Below the pieces are notes generated by a model. The model did not search any database and was not told where the DNA came from. It was given only the letters and a program-made list of their open reading frames with translations. DNA of 64,000 bases, taken from contig JAKASO010000006.1 in assembly GCA_021818985.1 (NCBI GenBank), positions 1 through 64,000 on the forward strand, read 5' to 3'. Source of the DNA: a bacterium (lineage in GTDB: Bacteria > SZUA-79 > Acidulodesulfobacterales > Acidulodesulfobacteraceae). The position numbers and the translations under genes were made by a program. Positions 8,651-17,106 of the stretch are shown piece by piece (the stretch's first letter is position 1; every line of letters begins with the position of its first letter).

Positions 8651-10051
8651 ATGAATTTTAATTATTTAAAGTTAAAAAAATTAAAGCCCTTTTTATTAGC
8701 CGTGATCTTTACGGCATTTTTATTATGTCCTTATTTTTTCGCATTAAAATCTTATGCTGACAGCCCATCATCTCCAGGTTTACAGACGCGGATAAAAAGC
8801 CTTGAAATTAAATTAAAGAATCTTTCTAATGAAATTAAAGCCTTAAAAAAGGCAAAGAAAAAAAGTTCAAATTCTTATTTTTCAAATATTCAGCTGCTTG
8901 GCACTTTGGTAGCGTCTTATACCTACAACTTTGCGCAACCTCATGCTTATAGTGCTAATTATGGCGATAACTGGCAATCTGACGGCTTTGCGCTCAATCA
9001 GGCTGATGTTACTATAAGAAGATCGCCTGGTAGCGCATCTTACCCTTACGGCGTCGGTTTTCATATATCTTTTGATGCCGGTCAAAATATCCAGTTTTAT
9101 GAGGCGTATTACGGCAACCCGTCTTATTTTACCACGCCGTTTTATCAGAGAAGACCTTTTGATGTAAGGCAGGCATATATAAATATAAACTTACCCGTCG
9201 GAAACGGGTTAGATATTCACATCGGTAAAGAAAAGAGTCTATTAGGCTGGGAAAGTTTTAATATGACAAGAAACTGGAATGACACGTATTCTTTATTGGA
9301 TAACGCCGAACCTTCGACATATACGGGAATATTTTTTACATATAACTTTATTCCAAGTCTGCAAACGACCCTTGGTGTAGCAAATTCGCAAAATACCGTT
9401 GTGCCGGTAGATAATCTTCCGACGATCGAATTTAACGCGACATATACTCCGTTAAGCGTTATTACATTTAACGGCGGTTTTGTTTACGGGGCGAACAGCT
9501 ATGTTGTTACCGGCAACAATACAATATATCAAGATAATATAAATAAAGGTTTTTATAGTTATATAAATGCGGTATATAGCCCCACACCCGACTGGTCATT
9601 CGTATTAGAACGCGATGCAGGTTTAAACGGTGGATTAAATCAAAACATATTAAATTCTAATGGGATAACCCCGGACCAAGTCGCATATCCTTCACCGCTT
9701 GTATTATCCACCATTTCAACTTATGATAAAGGTTATTTTAACGGAACGTCTTTTTATATTCACCATCAGCATAATTATTCAATCGGTCAGATTGCCGAGA
9801 CATTAAGAAGCACTTTTGCGGTTGATTCTAACGGTTTATTTGAGCCGAGCGTAATTCCTGGACATTCATATACGTTTGTTGATGCTACTTTAACATTAGC
9901 TTACACTCCCTCATATAAGATGTTTAAGAATGTGCAATTCAGGTTAGAATTAGAAAATCAAAGGGCAAACCACTCTATCTACCCCGCCGGGACAAACAGC
10001 TTTCACAGGTCACAAAATACAATCAACTTTGCCGTGTTATACACTTTTTAA
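8651..10051 (+). CDS. Outer-membrane beta-barrel (porin-like) protein
   Basis: A 466-residue secreted protein. The start at 8651 is chosen because GGGAG lies 7 bases ahead and the product then opens with a standard signal peptide (KKLKPF, hydrophobic stretch, cleavage after about SYA). A short lysine-rich coiled coil (about residues 45-75) precedes the barrel, as in porins with a periplasmic coiled-coil segment. The rest alternates aromatic and polar residues in many short strands and ends with the C-terminal phenylalanine (VLYTF) recognised by the BAM machinery. The family resembles outer-membrane proteins of the BBP2/DUF1597 type. Substrate unknown. It lies between kdpB and the KdpD-like gene, but a link to K+ uptake is only positional. 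Confidence 0.75.
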   Translation: MNFNYLKLKKLKPFLLAVIFTAFLLCPYFFALKSYADSPSSPGLQTRIKSLEIKLKNLSNEIKALKKAKKKSSNSYFSNIQLLGTLVASYTYNFAQPHAYSANYGDNWQSDGFALNQADVTIRRSPGSASYPYGVGFHISFDAGQNIQFYEAYYGNPSYFTTPFYQRRPFDVRQAYININLPVGNGLDIHIGKEKSLLGWESFNMTRNWNDTYSLLDNAEPSTYTGIFFTYNFIPSLQTTLGVANSQNTVVPVDNLPTIEFNATYTPLSVITFNGGFVYGANSYVVTGNNTIYQDNINKGFYSYINAVYSPTPDWSFVLERDAGLNGGLNQNILNSNGITPDQVAYPSPLVLSTISTYDKGYFNGTSFYIHHQHNYSIGQIAETLRSTFAVDSNGLFEPSVIPGHSYTFVDATLTLAYTPSYKMFKNVQFRLELENQRANHSIYPAGTNSFHRSQNTINFAVLYTF

Positions 10052-10425
10052 AATTAAAACTTTTAAATTTTAAAAAAATAAACGGCAAAAAGCTAAGTTA
10101 TTTACATATTTTGTGCAACAACCCCAAAATAAAGATGGAATTTTCATATTATTCTTTATCCTTTATCTTTATCTTTTATCTCTCCTTTATAATTAAATAA
10201 TTAATTCTAAACTTTGGATTTGGGACAACTCAATTAAAGATAAAGACAAGATAGGAGATGAAATATATTATAATATTATGATAAAATAATAATATAATAT
10301 AATAAATAGTATGGAAATCCGTATAGCGTAGCGCCGTATAGCGCCTATATAGCTTCCATATACCTTACTTACTATATAACTTATAAAGATAAATAATTTT
10401 TAAAGTAAATAGGGGCATAATCTCT
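10052..10425. other. Intergenic region with an imperfect inverted repeat
   Basis: About 370 A/T-rich bases without a gene. TATGGAA at 10311-10317 and TTCCATA at 10356-10362 form an inverted repeat. Between them the unit CGTATAGCG occurs, with a near-repeat CCGTATAGCGC. The segment stands out by its GC-containing core in otherwise very A/T-rich DNA and sits about 65 bases ahead of the KdpD-like start, so it could be a leader structure or operator. No terminator is apparent after the barrel gene. Confidence 0.35.
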
Positions 10426-11592
10426 TTGAAAATAGAAGACAACAGACCATCTGCGAAGTCAATCCTTAATAAAATAAAATATTCTTCCAGCGATACAAAT
10501 ATATTCAGGGTATATCTCGGGGCGGCGCCAGGTACCGGTAAAACTTATATGATGCTTGAAGATGGGAATTATCTGTATGATCACGGCATAGACGTTGCGG
10601 TAGGTTTTGTTGAAACCCATGGAAGAAAGGAAACTGCGGATAAAATAGGAAAGCTTGAAATAGTCCAGAGAAAAAAGATTTATTACAAAGGGGCTGAATT
10701 TGAAGAACTTGATGCCGATGCCGTTATTGCAAGGCATCCCAACATTGCTTTAATAGACGAGCTTGCCCATAATAATATTCCAGGTTCTAAAAATCTAAAA
10801 AGGTATCAGGATACTATTGAAATATATAAAGCCGGCATCAATGTTTTTACCACATTAAATATATTTCATCTTAATTCCATTGCGGAAAAGGTGGAATCGG
10901 AACTCGGGATAAAAGTAAGCGAAAGGGTTCCGGATTATATATTAAATTATATTACTGAGATTATAAATGTTGATATTCCCGCAGGCGAACTGATTAAAAG
11001 GTTGAAATCCGGCAAAATCTATGCCTCCGATAAGATCGTACTTGCCCTTGAGAACTTCTTTAAACTTGAAAATCTCCTTGTTCTTAGAGAACTATCCTTA
11101 AGAACTATAGCTGACGACTTGAGTGTAAAATCAAGCGAGATAGGAAACCCCGAAGAAAAATTAGAATTAAAATCAAATGAAAGGGTTCTCGTCCTGATTA
11201 GCTCTAATCCCGATTCTGCAAGACTTGTCAGGATAGGTTCGAAATTGGCAGGGAGGCTTAATTTAAATCTTTTTGTTTTGCATATAAATTTAAAAAACAG
11301 GAATAAAACTAAAAGTGAAAATTATGATCAGAATCTTTCAAAGAATATTTCCGTGGCCGAAAATTTCGGCGCAGCCGTGTTCAGTTTTCAAGCGGACGAT
11401 GTTGCAGCAGGAGTTATTGATTTTGTAAAAACCAATAATATTTCCCATATCGTTATTGGCGCCACTAATGAAAAAAACGGTTTTATGAGAGCATTTTTTC
11501 ACAAAAGCATTGTAAATAAGCTTATTGATGCCTTGCCGGAGGTCTCGTTCCATGTCGTTCCAACAACATCCGCCAAAAAACAAACGAAATAG
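10426..11592 (+). CDS. Stand-alone KdpD sensor region (ATP-binding plus Usp domain), no kinase
   Basis: A 388-residue protein matching only the cytoplasmic N-terminal half of the KdpD sensor kinase. Walker A is at residues 32-40 (GAAPGTGKT), Walker B at Asp110-Glu111 (LIDELAHNN), and a universal-stress-protein-like domain runs from about 250 to 380. Full KdpD proteins are about 900 residues, with four membrane helices, a GAF domain and a histidine kinase, all missing here. The ORF closes with a normal stop and no kinase remnant is seen downstream. Short KdpD proteins are known in some bacteria, so this may be functional and not a broken gene. TTG start, with AGGGG about 10 bases upstream. No KdpE is present nearby. 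Confidence 0.85.
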   Translation: MKIEDNRPSAKSILNKIKYSSSDTNIFRVYLGAAPGTGKTYMMLEDGNYLYDHGIDVAVGFVETHGRKETADKIGKLEIVQRKKIYYKGAEFEELDADAVIARHPNIALIDELAHNNIPGSKNLKRYQDTIEIYKAGINVFTTLNIFHLNSIAEKVESELGIKVSERVPDYILNYITEIINVDIPAGELIKRLKSGKIYASDKIVLALENFFKLENLLVLRELSLRTIADDLSVKSSEIGNPEEKLELKSNERVLVLISSNPDSARLVRIGSKLAGRLNLNLFVLHINLKNRNKTKSENYDQNLSKNISVAENFGAAVFSFQADDVAAGVIDFVKTNNISHIVIGATNEKNGFMRAFFHKSIVNKLIDALPEVSFHVVPTTSAKKQTK

Positions 11593-11729
11593 ATTAAAAT
11601 TAAAATATAGTTGTATACATTGAATATAGTATTTATATGGTATTTATGCACTGTTGGTGTTAATTGAAAATTTTCTTGCGGCAACTTTGAGTATTATTTG
11701 GTTATTTGTAGGTATTCTGCGAGGTCAAA

Positions 11730-14399
11730 TTGACTGAAAAGAAGGGTAAGAATTATTACGATAAACTGCAAAATATAAACGGGGTCATAAAGGGGGTTGT
11801 TTATCAAAATGAAGGCAGCGGGTTTTCAATACTTAAAATTTTTGCCAATGGAAGGTCGCTTATTGCATCTGGTAATTTCTTCGATATGGCTGTGATGGAT
11901 TCTAAAATTAAACTTACGGGGAAATTTGTTTATCATAAAAAGTATGGCTACCAATTTAATTTTACTGATTATGAAGTTTCCCTTGCCACAACAAAAACCG
12001 CAATCATAGACTATCTTTCATCAAGTATTTTTAAAGGTATAGGAAAAGCCCTTGCAAACGCAATATACGATAAATTTAAAGAAGAAACCTTAAATATAAT
12101 GGATAATGTCCCTGAAAAGCTCAGAGATGTCAGGGGCATAGGCGATGTTAAAATGGATGTCATTCTTGAAGGCGTACGCTCAAGCGTTGCTTTGCGTAAG
12201 TCTATTATATTTTTTAAACCGTATCAGTTTACCGATTATCAAATCAAGGCTATTTATGATACATTTAAGGACAGGTCAATAAAAATAGCGCGGGAAAACC
12301 CTTATACTTTTACTGAAATAAAGGGTGTCGGTTTTAAAAAGGCTGATGTCATGGCTGAGAAATTAGGAGTTTCAAGAGACGATCCAAACAGGATTAAAGA
12401 AGCTGTAAAGTATTTGATAAGTGAAATATGCGCAGATAAAGGACATACCTTCGTATATTTTAAGGATATTAAAAACGGTATAAAAGATATCATACAGGAA
12501 AAGGAGATAGATGATGAGACTTTAAAAAAATATATTTTGGCTCTTTCGTCTGAAAAGAAAATCATAATGGAATTGGCATCATCGGCATTGCCTTCTGCAC
12601 CGATATCTTCTTCTGCGCCGATATCGCCGGCTTTGTATCCGCCCTTAAGTAATAATGTTATTCCTCTAAATATTGCTTTTTCTTCGGAAAATGCTGATTT
12701 AAATGAACTATCCGATGCCGGTATTAATGATATTAATATGCTTAAAATATATCTTCCCCCTTTTTACTATTCTGAGTTAAGGATCGCAAAGGAACTTAAA
12801 AGGTTGTGGGAAAGCAAGAAGGAGAAAACGCCGCCGGATGATAAAGAAATAGAAGCCGGCATAGCGCTTACGGAAGAACAAAAAAAGGCCGTTTTAAATG
12901 CTTTAAAGTATAAGATATCTATTATTTCCGGCGGTCCTGGAACCGGAAAATCAACGATAATAAAAGTTATATGCGATATGTACCCCGATAAAAACATCGC
13001 TCTTACTTCTCTTTCAGGAAAGGCTGCCCAGAGGCTTGCAGATATAATATACGGTAGAAATGGAAATAAAGATATTAATTTACGCCATATCTCCACCATA
13101 CATAGGCTATTAAAGGCGACGATAAACAGGGAAACAAGGGAATCGTATTTTACATATAACGAAAATAACAGATTACCTTATGATCTTATAATAGTGGATG
13201 AGATGAGCATGGTTGATGTGATAATATTTTCCAACCTTCTGAAGGCATTAAATGATGAGGCGAGGCTTGTGCTCGTTGGCGATGTTAACCAGCTTCCTTC
13301 TGTTAATCCGGGGGATGTCTTAAGAGATCTGATATATTCTGACAGAAATAAGCCGGCCGTAGCCGGCATAATTTTTCCCGTTACCTTTTTGACTAAGGTT
13401 TTCAGGCAAAATGAAGGGGGTTTAATAAATATTAACGCCCATAATTTATTAAATAATAAAAAATTTAGTACTTATTATGATAACTATAAGGATAAGAAAA
13501 GGGCAAGCGAATTTATTATTAAATACAAAAAGGACTATGATGAAAAAGAAACAGGCAAAGTGGCTCTTTTAAATGATTTTGTTGATTTTGTGAAGCGCAT
13601 AAAATTAAAAAGATTGAATTCAGGTAATTACGATGTCGAACGGTCCGAAATTTCCGATTCCAGTGAGAGGGGAAAGATAATATTAGAGGCTGAACCCCCG
13701 TGGAAGAAAAACTATTTCAATGATATACAGGTATTGACCCCTGTAAAAAGGGGCGATCTGGGATATTTTAAACTAAACGAGATATTGCAGGATATTTTTA
13801 ACCCTGTTAATCCCGTTAGACAAGTTGATCAAGGCGATACTTATAATCTGCTTAGAAACTCTGCGGAGAGAATTTATTCAGAGTCCGATGTTTTTATATG
13901 CAACGGCATTCAGTTCAGGATTAACGACCGTGTTATTCAGAAAAAAAATAATTACGATCTCGATGTTTTTAACGGCGATTCCGGTTATATAACAAAAATT
14001 GACTATACAAATAAGACTTTAAGTGTCGGCTTCCTAAATTTTTCTTATGTAAGTTCAAAAGATGAAATAAACAAAAGTGAAATATTAAGTAAAGACAGCG
14101 TCAAGACAATAGAATATAATTTTCTGGATGTATATGACAATTTGTCGCTTGCTTATGCGCTATCCATCCATAAATCGCAGGGAAGCGAATTTGATAATGT
14201 AATAATTATTTTTCATCAATCGCATTATATGATGCTTAAAAAAGATCTTTTATATACAGCAATAACAAGGGGTAAAAAAAATGTCGTTATCTTCGGAACA
14301 TATAAGGCATTTTCTATCGCAGCCCATTCAGAAGAAGAAATAAGGAATTCGGGGTTAAACGAAAGGCTTAAGGAAGTTTTTAAAGATTATAAAGCATAA
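11730..14399 (+). CDS. recD2: RecD2-type ATP-dependent DNA helicase
   Basis: An 889-residue superfamily 1B helicase. The N-terminal region (about residues 1-290) has the OB-like and helix-hairpin-helix repeats of RecD2 (GIGKALANAIYDKF near 104, RGIGDVK near 135, GVGFKKAD near 200). The motor follows with Walker A GGPGTGKST near 404, Walker B DEMSMVD near 491, motif III VGDVNQLPS near 517 and the C-terminal HKSQGSEFDNV near 826. A Ser/Pro/Ala-rich linker (about 285-305) separates the halves. RecD2 unwinds DNA 5'-3' independently of RecBC and helps genome maintenance. The start is a TTG after GAGG. The protein has a long low-homology insertion at about 570-660. Confidence 0.88.
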   Translation: MTEKKGKNYYDKLQNINGVIKGVVYQNEGSGFSILKIFANGRSLIASGNFFDMAVMDSKIKLTGKFVYHKKYGYQFNFTDYEVSLATTKTAIIDYLSSSIFKGIGKALANAIYDKFKEETLNIMDNVPEKLRDVRGIGDVKMDVILEGVRSSVALRKSIIFFKPYQFTDYQIKAIYDTFKDRSIKIARENPYTFTEIKGVGFKKADVMAEKLGVSRDDPNRIKEAVKYLISEICADKGHTFVYFKDIKNGIKDIIQEKEIDDETLKKYILALSSEKKIIMELASSALPSAPISSSAPISPALYPPLSNNVIPLNIAFSSENADLNELSDAGINDINMLKIYLPPFYYSELRIAKELKRLWESKKEKTPPDDKEIEAGIALTEEQKKAVLNALKYKISIISGGPGTGKSTIIKVICDMYPDKNIALTSLSGKAAQRLADIIYGRNGNKDINLRHISTIHRLLKATINRETRESYFTYNENNRLPYDLIIVDEMSMVDVIIFSNLLKALNDEARLVLVGDVNQLPSVNPGDVLRDLIYSDRNKPAVAGIIFPVTFLTKVFRQNEGGLININAHNLLNNKKFSTYYDNYKDKKRASEFIIKYKKDYDEKETGKVALLNDFVDFVKRIKLKRLNSGNYDVERSEISDSSERGKIILEAEPPWKKNYFNDIQVLTPVKRGDLGYFKLNEILQDIFNPVNPVRQVDQGDTYNLLRNSAERIYSESDVFICNGIQFRINDRVIQKKNNYDLDVFNGDSGYITKIDYTNKTLSVGFLNFSYVSSKDEINKSEILSKDSVKTIEYNFLDVYDNLSLAYALSIHKSQGSEFDNVIIIFHQSHYMMLKKDLLYTAITRGKKNVVIFGTYKAFSIAAHSEEEIRNSGLNERLKEVFKDYKA

Positions 14400-14437
14400 A
14401 TAAAGGAAGGGATTACTGTATTTTACGCTGGATTTTT

Positions 14438-14460
14438 TTGGCAAACTTTGCTTTTGCCAA
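14438..14460. other. Perfect 8-base hairpin next to the tRNA
   Basis: TTGGCAAA (14438-14445) pairs with TTTGCCAA (14453-14460) around a 7-base loop. It lies between the convergent helicase gene and tRNA-Ser. The T run is on the 5' side on the + strand, so neither direction has a canonical terminator, though it may mark the 3' end of either transcript. Confidence 0.35.
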
Positions 14461-14470
14461 CTATACCAAC

Positions 14471-14566
14471 TGGCGGAGAGAGAGGGATTCGAACCCTCGG
14501 TACATCTTTTATGGACGTACATTCGCTTAGCAGGCGAACGCCTTCGACCAACTCGGCCATCTCTCC
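14471..14566 (-). tRNA. tRNA-Ser(GCU)
   Basis: Read on the minus strand, the sequence begins GGAGAGATGGCCGAG and ends GAGGGTTCGAATCCCTC, then TCTCTCC, discriminator G and an encoded CCA (14471-14473). The acceptor stem GGAGAGA/TCTCTCC is perfect. The anticodon loop CTGCTAA gives anticodon GCU (14529-14531 on the + strand). A long variable arm (TACGTCC...GATGTA) is typical of serine tRNAs. Length 96 nt including CCA. Confidence 0.97.
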
Positions 14567-14588
14567 ATAATAGTTAATGGTTAATGTA

Positions 14589-14616
14589 ATTATAACAAAA
14601 AAAATTAAAAAAACAA
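14589..14616 (-). promoter_or_regulatory. Probable promoter of tRNA-Ser
   Basis: On the minus strand TTGTTT (14616-14611) and TATAAT (14594-14589) are separated by 16 bases. The tRNA begins 22 bases beyond the -10 element, leaving a leader of about 15 bases. The background is A/T-rich, so chance matches are possible. Confidence 0.4.
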
Positions 14617-14774
14617 AAGAATTTTGTTACTTTAATTCTTGTATAATATCGCACATTTCTTTATACAAATACTTTTATACAAAGATTAAGATAAATACCT
14701 TGCCGGAAATAAAAAAGGCGGCCATATTATAATTTAGTATTAATAAAAAGAGAGGGAAGATTTTAAAGAAATTT

Positions 14775-16004
14775 TTACAGGAAGATCGTATCTTCTTTGT
14801 AGCCGGTTTTAAGAAAAAGAAGCATATAATCTTTAACGTGGCGCGTGATTAAGAAATTGTTTTTAACATGTTCTTTGCCGTTTTTTCCTAAATTAGCGGC
14901 ATACCCGGGGTTTTGAAGAAGCTGTTTTACATAAAATGCCGTTCCTTCGATTGTTCTTGAAAGAAGACCGGAATATTTGTGCGTTATTTGAAGCGGTATT
15001 CCTCCGACTGCCGAAGCGACGACGGGTTTCCCTTTCCATAAGCTTTCCGATACGGTAAGGCCGAAACCTTCTTTTAACGATTTTTGAACTATGACTGTGG
15101 ATGCTCTTTGGATAGCGTTTATTTCGATATTGCTGGTTGGGGGCAGATTTAAGATATGAATATCTTTGTCCCCATTTGCCTTTTCGATTACTTCCCGGTA
15201 AACTTGAGAGCTTTCGGGGTCGTCATTGGCAGTACCGCCGGCAAGGATAAGCTGACAGGCGATATATTTTTTCACAAGCCTGTAAACGTCAATAACGCCT
15301 AAAGGGTCTTTCAGCCTGTCAAATCTCGATATTTGGGTCATCGTCTTTTTTTCCGGGTCTATTCCAAATTTTTCAATAATATTTAATATTTCATCTTTTT
15401 CAAGTTCTTTATTTTTTTCCGATAGCGGATCAATTGAAGGAGATATTAAAACCTGAGGTATTTTAAGCTTTTTTGAGAAAAGCGGCGAAGAAAAAACGGA
15501 CATGTCATACATTTCTATAAATTTTTTAAGAAAATTAAGTATTTTAAGGTTTGCGGAACTAATGTCTATATGGCATCTCCATATAAATTTTTTTTCTTCC
15601 ATGCCGGGCATTTTTTTAGCTTTAATAAGTCCAATGGGCTGAGGATCGTGAATAAAAATTACATTGCCGTTTAAAACTATTTCTTTTAAGTTGTCATCGG
15701 TAATTTTAAGGAAGTGGTCTAATTCTTCATCAGAGATGCTTACATCTATACCATGAAGCGAATTATGAATCTTTTTTGTTATTTCAAAAAATTTCTCCCC
15801 CCCCTTTATAAGATCCCATCTTGCATCAACATTAAGTTCTTTTAGTAGCGGGATTATTCTACTTAGTATTTCTGCCACGCCGCCGCCGACTGACGTCGAA
15901 TTGATATTTTGGATAATCTTTCCTTCTAAATGCGCCGCAATAGTTCTAAGTTCGTTAATTGTTTCAGCACCGACTACTTCCGAATAATCGTTAATAGAAT
16001 TCAT
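14775..16004 (-). CDS. treT: Trehalose synthase TreT-like glycosyltransferase (GT4)
   Basis: A 409-residue GT-B glycosyltransferase. The N-terminal substrate domain contains NSTSVGGGVAEIL near residue 35, characteristic of TreT, and HDPQPIGLI near 118. The C-terminal domain holds SRFDRLKDP near 232 and the family-4 motif EGFGLTVSE near 320, with GKPVVAS just after. TreT makes trehalose from an NDP-glucose and glucose, reversibly. The gene begins 8 bases after the DUF5752 stop and forms a two-gene operon with it. Trehalose would serve as an osmoprotectant, and the neighbouring K+ uptake locus suits the same theme, which is inference. Confidence 0.8.
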   Translation of the reverse strand: MNSINDYSEVVGAETINELRTIAAHLEGKIIQNINSTSVGGGVAEILSRIIPLLKELNVDARWDLIKGGEKFFEITKKIHNSLHGIDVSISDEELDHFLKITDDNLKEIVLNGNVIFIHDPQPIGLIKAKKMPGMEEKKFIWRCHIDISSANLKILNFLKKFIEMYDMSVFSSPLFSKKLKIPQVLISPSIDPLSEKNKELEKDEILNIIEKFGIDPEKKTMTQISRFDRLKDPLGVIDVYRLVKKYIACQLILAGGTANDDPESSQVYREVIEKANGDKDIHILNLPPTSNIEINAIQRASTVIVQKSLKEGFGLTVSESLWKGKPVVASAVGGIPLQITHKYSGLLSRTIEGTAFYVKQLLQNPGYAANLGKNGKEHVKNNFLITRHVKDYMLLFLKTGYKEDTIFL

Positions 16005-16012
16005 TTTTTAAA

Positions 16013-16675
16013 TTATTTTTTGAAGTATTGTTCTATTAATTGGGTAACGGCATTTTTCAATTCATACATCGTATATGTATAAGGATCTATGTTGTCTATT
16101 TTAGCTGCAAGCTCAGGAAGATTAAGTTCGTTTGCTATCCACATCGAAAAATCATTCGTTCTCGTTTTTAATCTGAAAGAAGCCTCAAAAAAGTGAAAAT
16201 ATAACGAATAGACGCTTATATTTTTTAAAATATCCAGAAATTCCGAAAGGGAATAAGCATATTTTTCCGTATTAAGTATAAATGTAATAGCCTTCATAAA
16301 ATTAAACCTCGATTGGATATCCACGCGCTTTAAACCTTTGTTTTTTGCAAGAAACTTTTCAAGGCGTTTTATCATTTCACTCTTGAAATCATTGATATTT
16401 TCAAAGCTGTATAAATCAATGCTTGCTATTTCTTCTCCAAGCAGTTCTTCCCCAAGGATATTAGTGATCCAGAAAGCAAAATCGTTTGGCGGTGCAGGTG
16501 ATATATAGTGATGTTGAAGCAGGAAATGGTGTGTATGATAGTATATTATATTTTCATCGGCCGATTTAATGCCTTTAATGAGTTCCTTCAGGTTAAGGGC
16601 ATACATACCGGTAAGTTCCGGAAGGGTCAATTTTACAAAAAATTTAAAAGGATGCCTTGCGGTTCTGTCTTCCAT
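16013..16675 (-). CDS. DUF5752-family protein
   Basis: A 220-residue soluble protein with two similar halves, each containing a F-x-F(W)-x-x-x-E/N-L segment: FAFWITNILGEELL near residue 64 and FSMWIANELNLPELA near 177. The segments HTHHFLLQHHYISP near 44 and YFHFFEASFRLKTRTND near 158 also match each other in position, so the protein seems to be an internal duplication. The function is unknown to me. Proteins of this type are often found beside trehalose synthase or glycosyltransferase genes, and here it is first in a two-gene operon with treT, so an accessory or regulatory role in trehalose synthesis is the simplest guess. Confidence 0.65.
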   Translation of the reverse strand: MEDRTARHPFKFFVKLTLPELTGMYALNLKELIKGIKSADENIIYYHTHHFLLQHHYISPAPPNDFAFWITNILGEELLGEEIASIDLYSFENINDFKSEMIKRLEKFLAKNKGLKRVDIQSRFNFMKAITFILNTEKYAYSLSEFLDILKNISVYSLYFHFFEASFRLKTRTNDFSMWIANELNLPELAAKIDNIDPYTYTMYELKNAVTQLIEQYFKK

Positions 16676-16839
16676 CGAAATTTTATTTATTTATGCCATA
16701 TCTAAAGATCTGAAATAAATGGCTCCAAAAGGGAATATATTGGGGTTTTTTGTATTTTGCGTATTATTATATGCTATAAAATTTGCTAAAGTCAAATATA
16801 AATATTATTATACCCAAAATTGCTGCATAATTTTAAATT

Positions 16840-16868
16840 TTGAAAAGGTGGTATACTTATAATATAAA
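16840..16868 (+). promoter_or_regulatory. Candidate sigma70-type promoter
   Basis: TTGAAA (16840-16845) and TATAAA (16863-16868) are separated by 17 bases, pointing toward the zinc-ribbon gene at 17107. This would give a leader of about 230 bases containing a 14-codon ORF and a hairpin. The A/T-rich background limits confidence. Confidence 0.3.
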
Positions 16869-16985
16869 TATAAATATAATTGAGTTGTAATATTACGGTT
16901 GTTTGTTGCGGGCACTGTTTTAAATAGATTAGGCAGAAAAAAGCGGAGCAATAAATATCAATCCAATTTTATCGGAGGGTTATAT

Positions 16986-17030
16986 ATGCGCAAAAATAGT
17001 AAAGAAAATATTAAAAACATAAAAATATAA
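16986..17030 (+). CDS. Possible 14-residue leader peptide
   Basis: A 14-codon ORF (MRKNSKENIK start, rich in Lys, Asn and Ile) with an excellent ribosome binding site, GGAGGG at 16974-16979, six bases before the ATG. It ends just before a leader hairpin and 76 bases ahead of the zinc-ribbon gene. The good start signal is unusual for such a short frame, so it may be a translated leader affecting the hairpin, or chance. No known family. Confidence 0.3.
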   Translation: MRKNSKENIKNIKI

Positions 17031-17031
17031 A

Positions 17032-17098
17032 AACATATGTTCACAATATTATATATTATTACATAGTATAGCTATAGTATAGCGAACATTATATGGAG
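17032..17098 (+). promoter_or_regulatory. Leader hairpin directly ahead of a ribosome binding site (copy 1)
   Basis: ATGTTCAC (17037-17044) and GCGAACAT (17082-17089) form an inverted repeat with one mismatch. The right arm is followed at once by TATAT and the GGAGAGG ribosome binding site of the 17107 gene. The same arrangement (AACATAT-left arm, right arm-TATAT-RBS) recurs at 35034-35090, where the arms read ATATTCAC/GTGAATAT, so a G-C pair here is replaced by A-T there. This looks like a conserved cis-element acting on translation, or a dyad operator. Confidence 0.45.
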
Positions 17099-17106
17099 AG
17101 GTTGTT

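Noticed and set aside
14438-14460. Hairpin beside tRNA-Ser as a terminator
   Set aside because: The T run lies on the wrong side for either neighbouring transcript. Reported only as a hairpin.
17041-17091. Repetitive A/T tract with TATAGCTATA as an IS or att remnant
   Set aside because: No terminal repeats, transposase remnant or duplicated target; it fits inside the leader hairpin loop.
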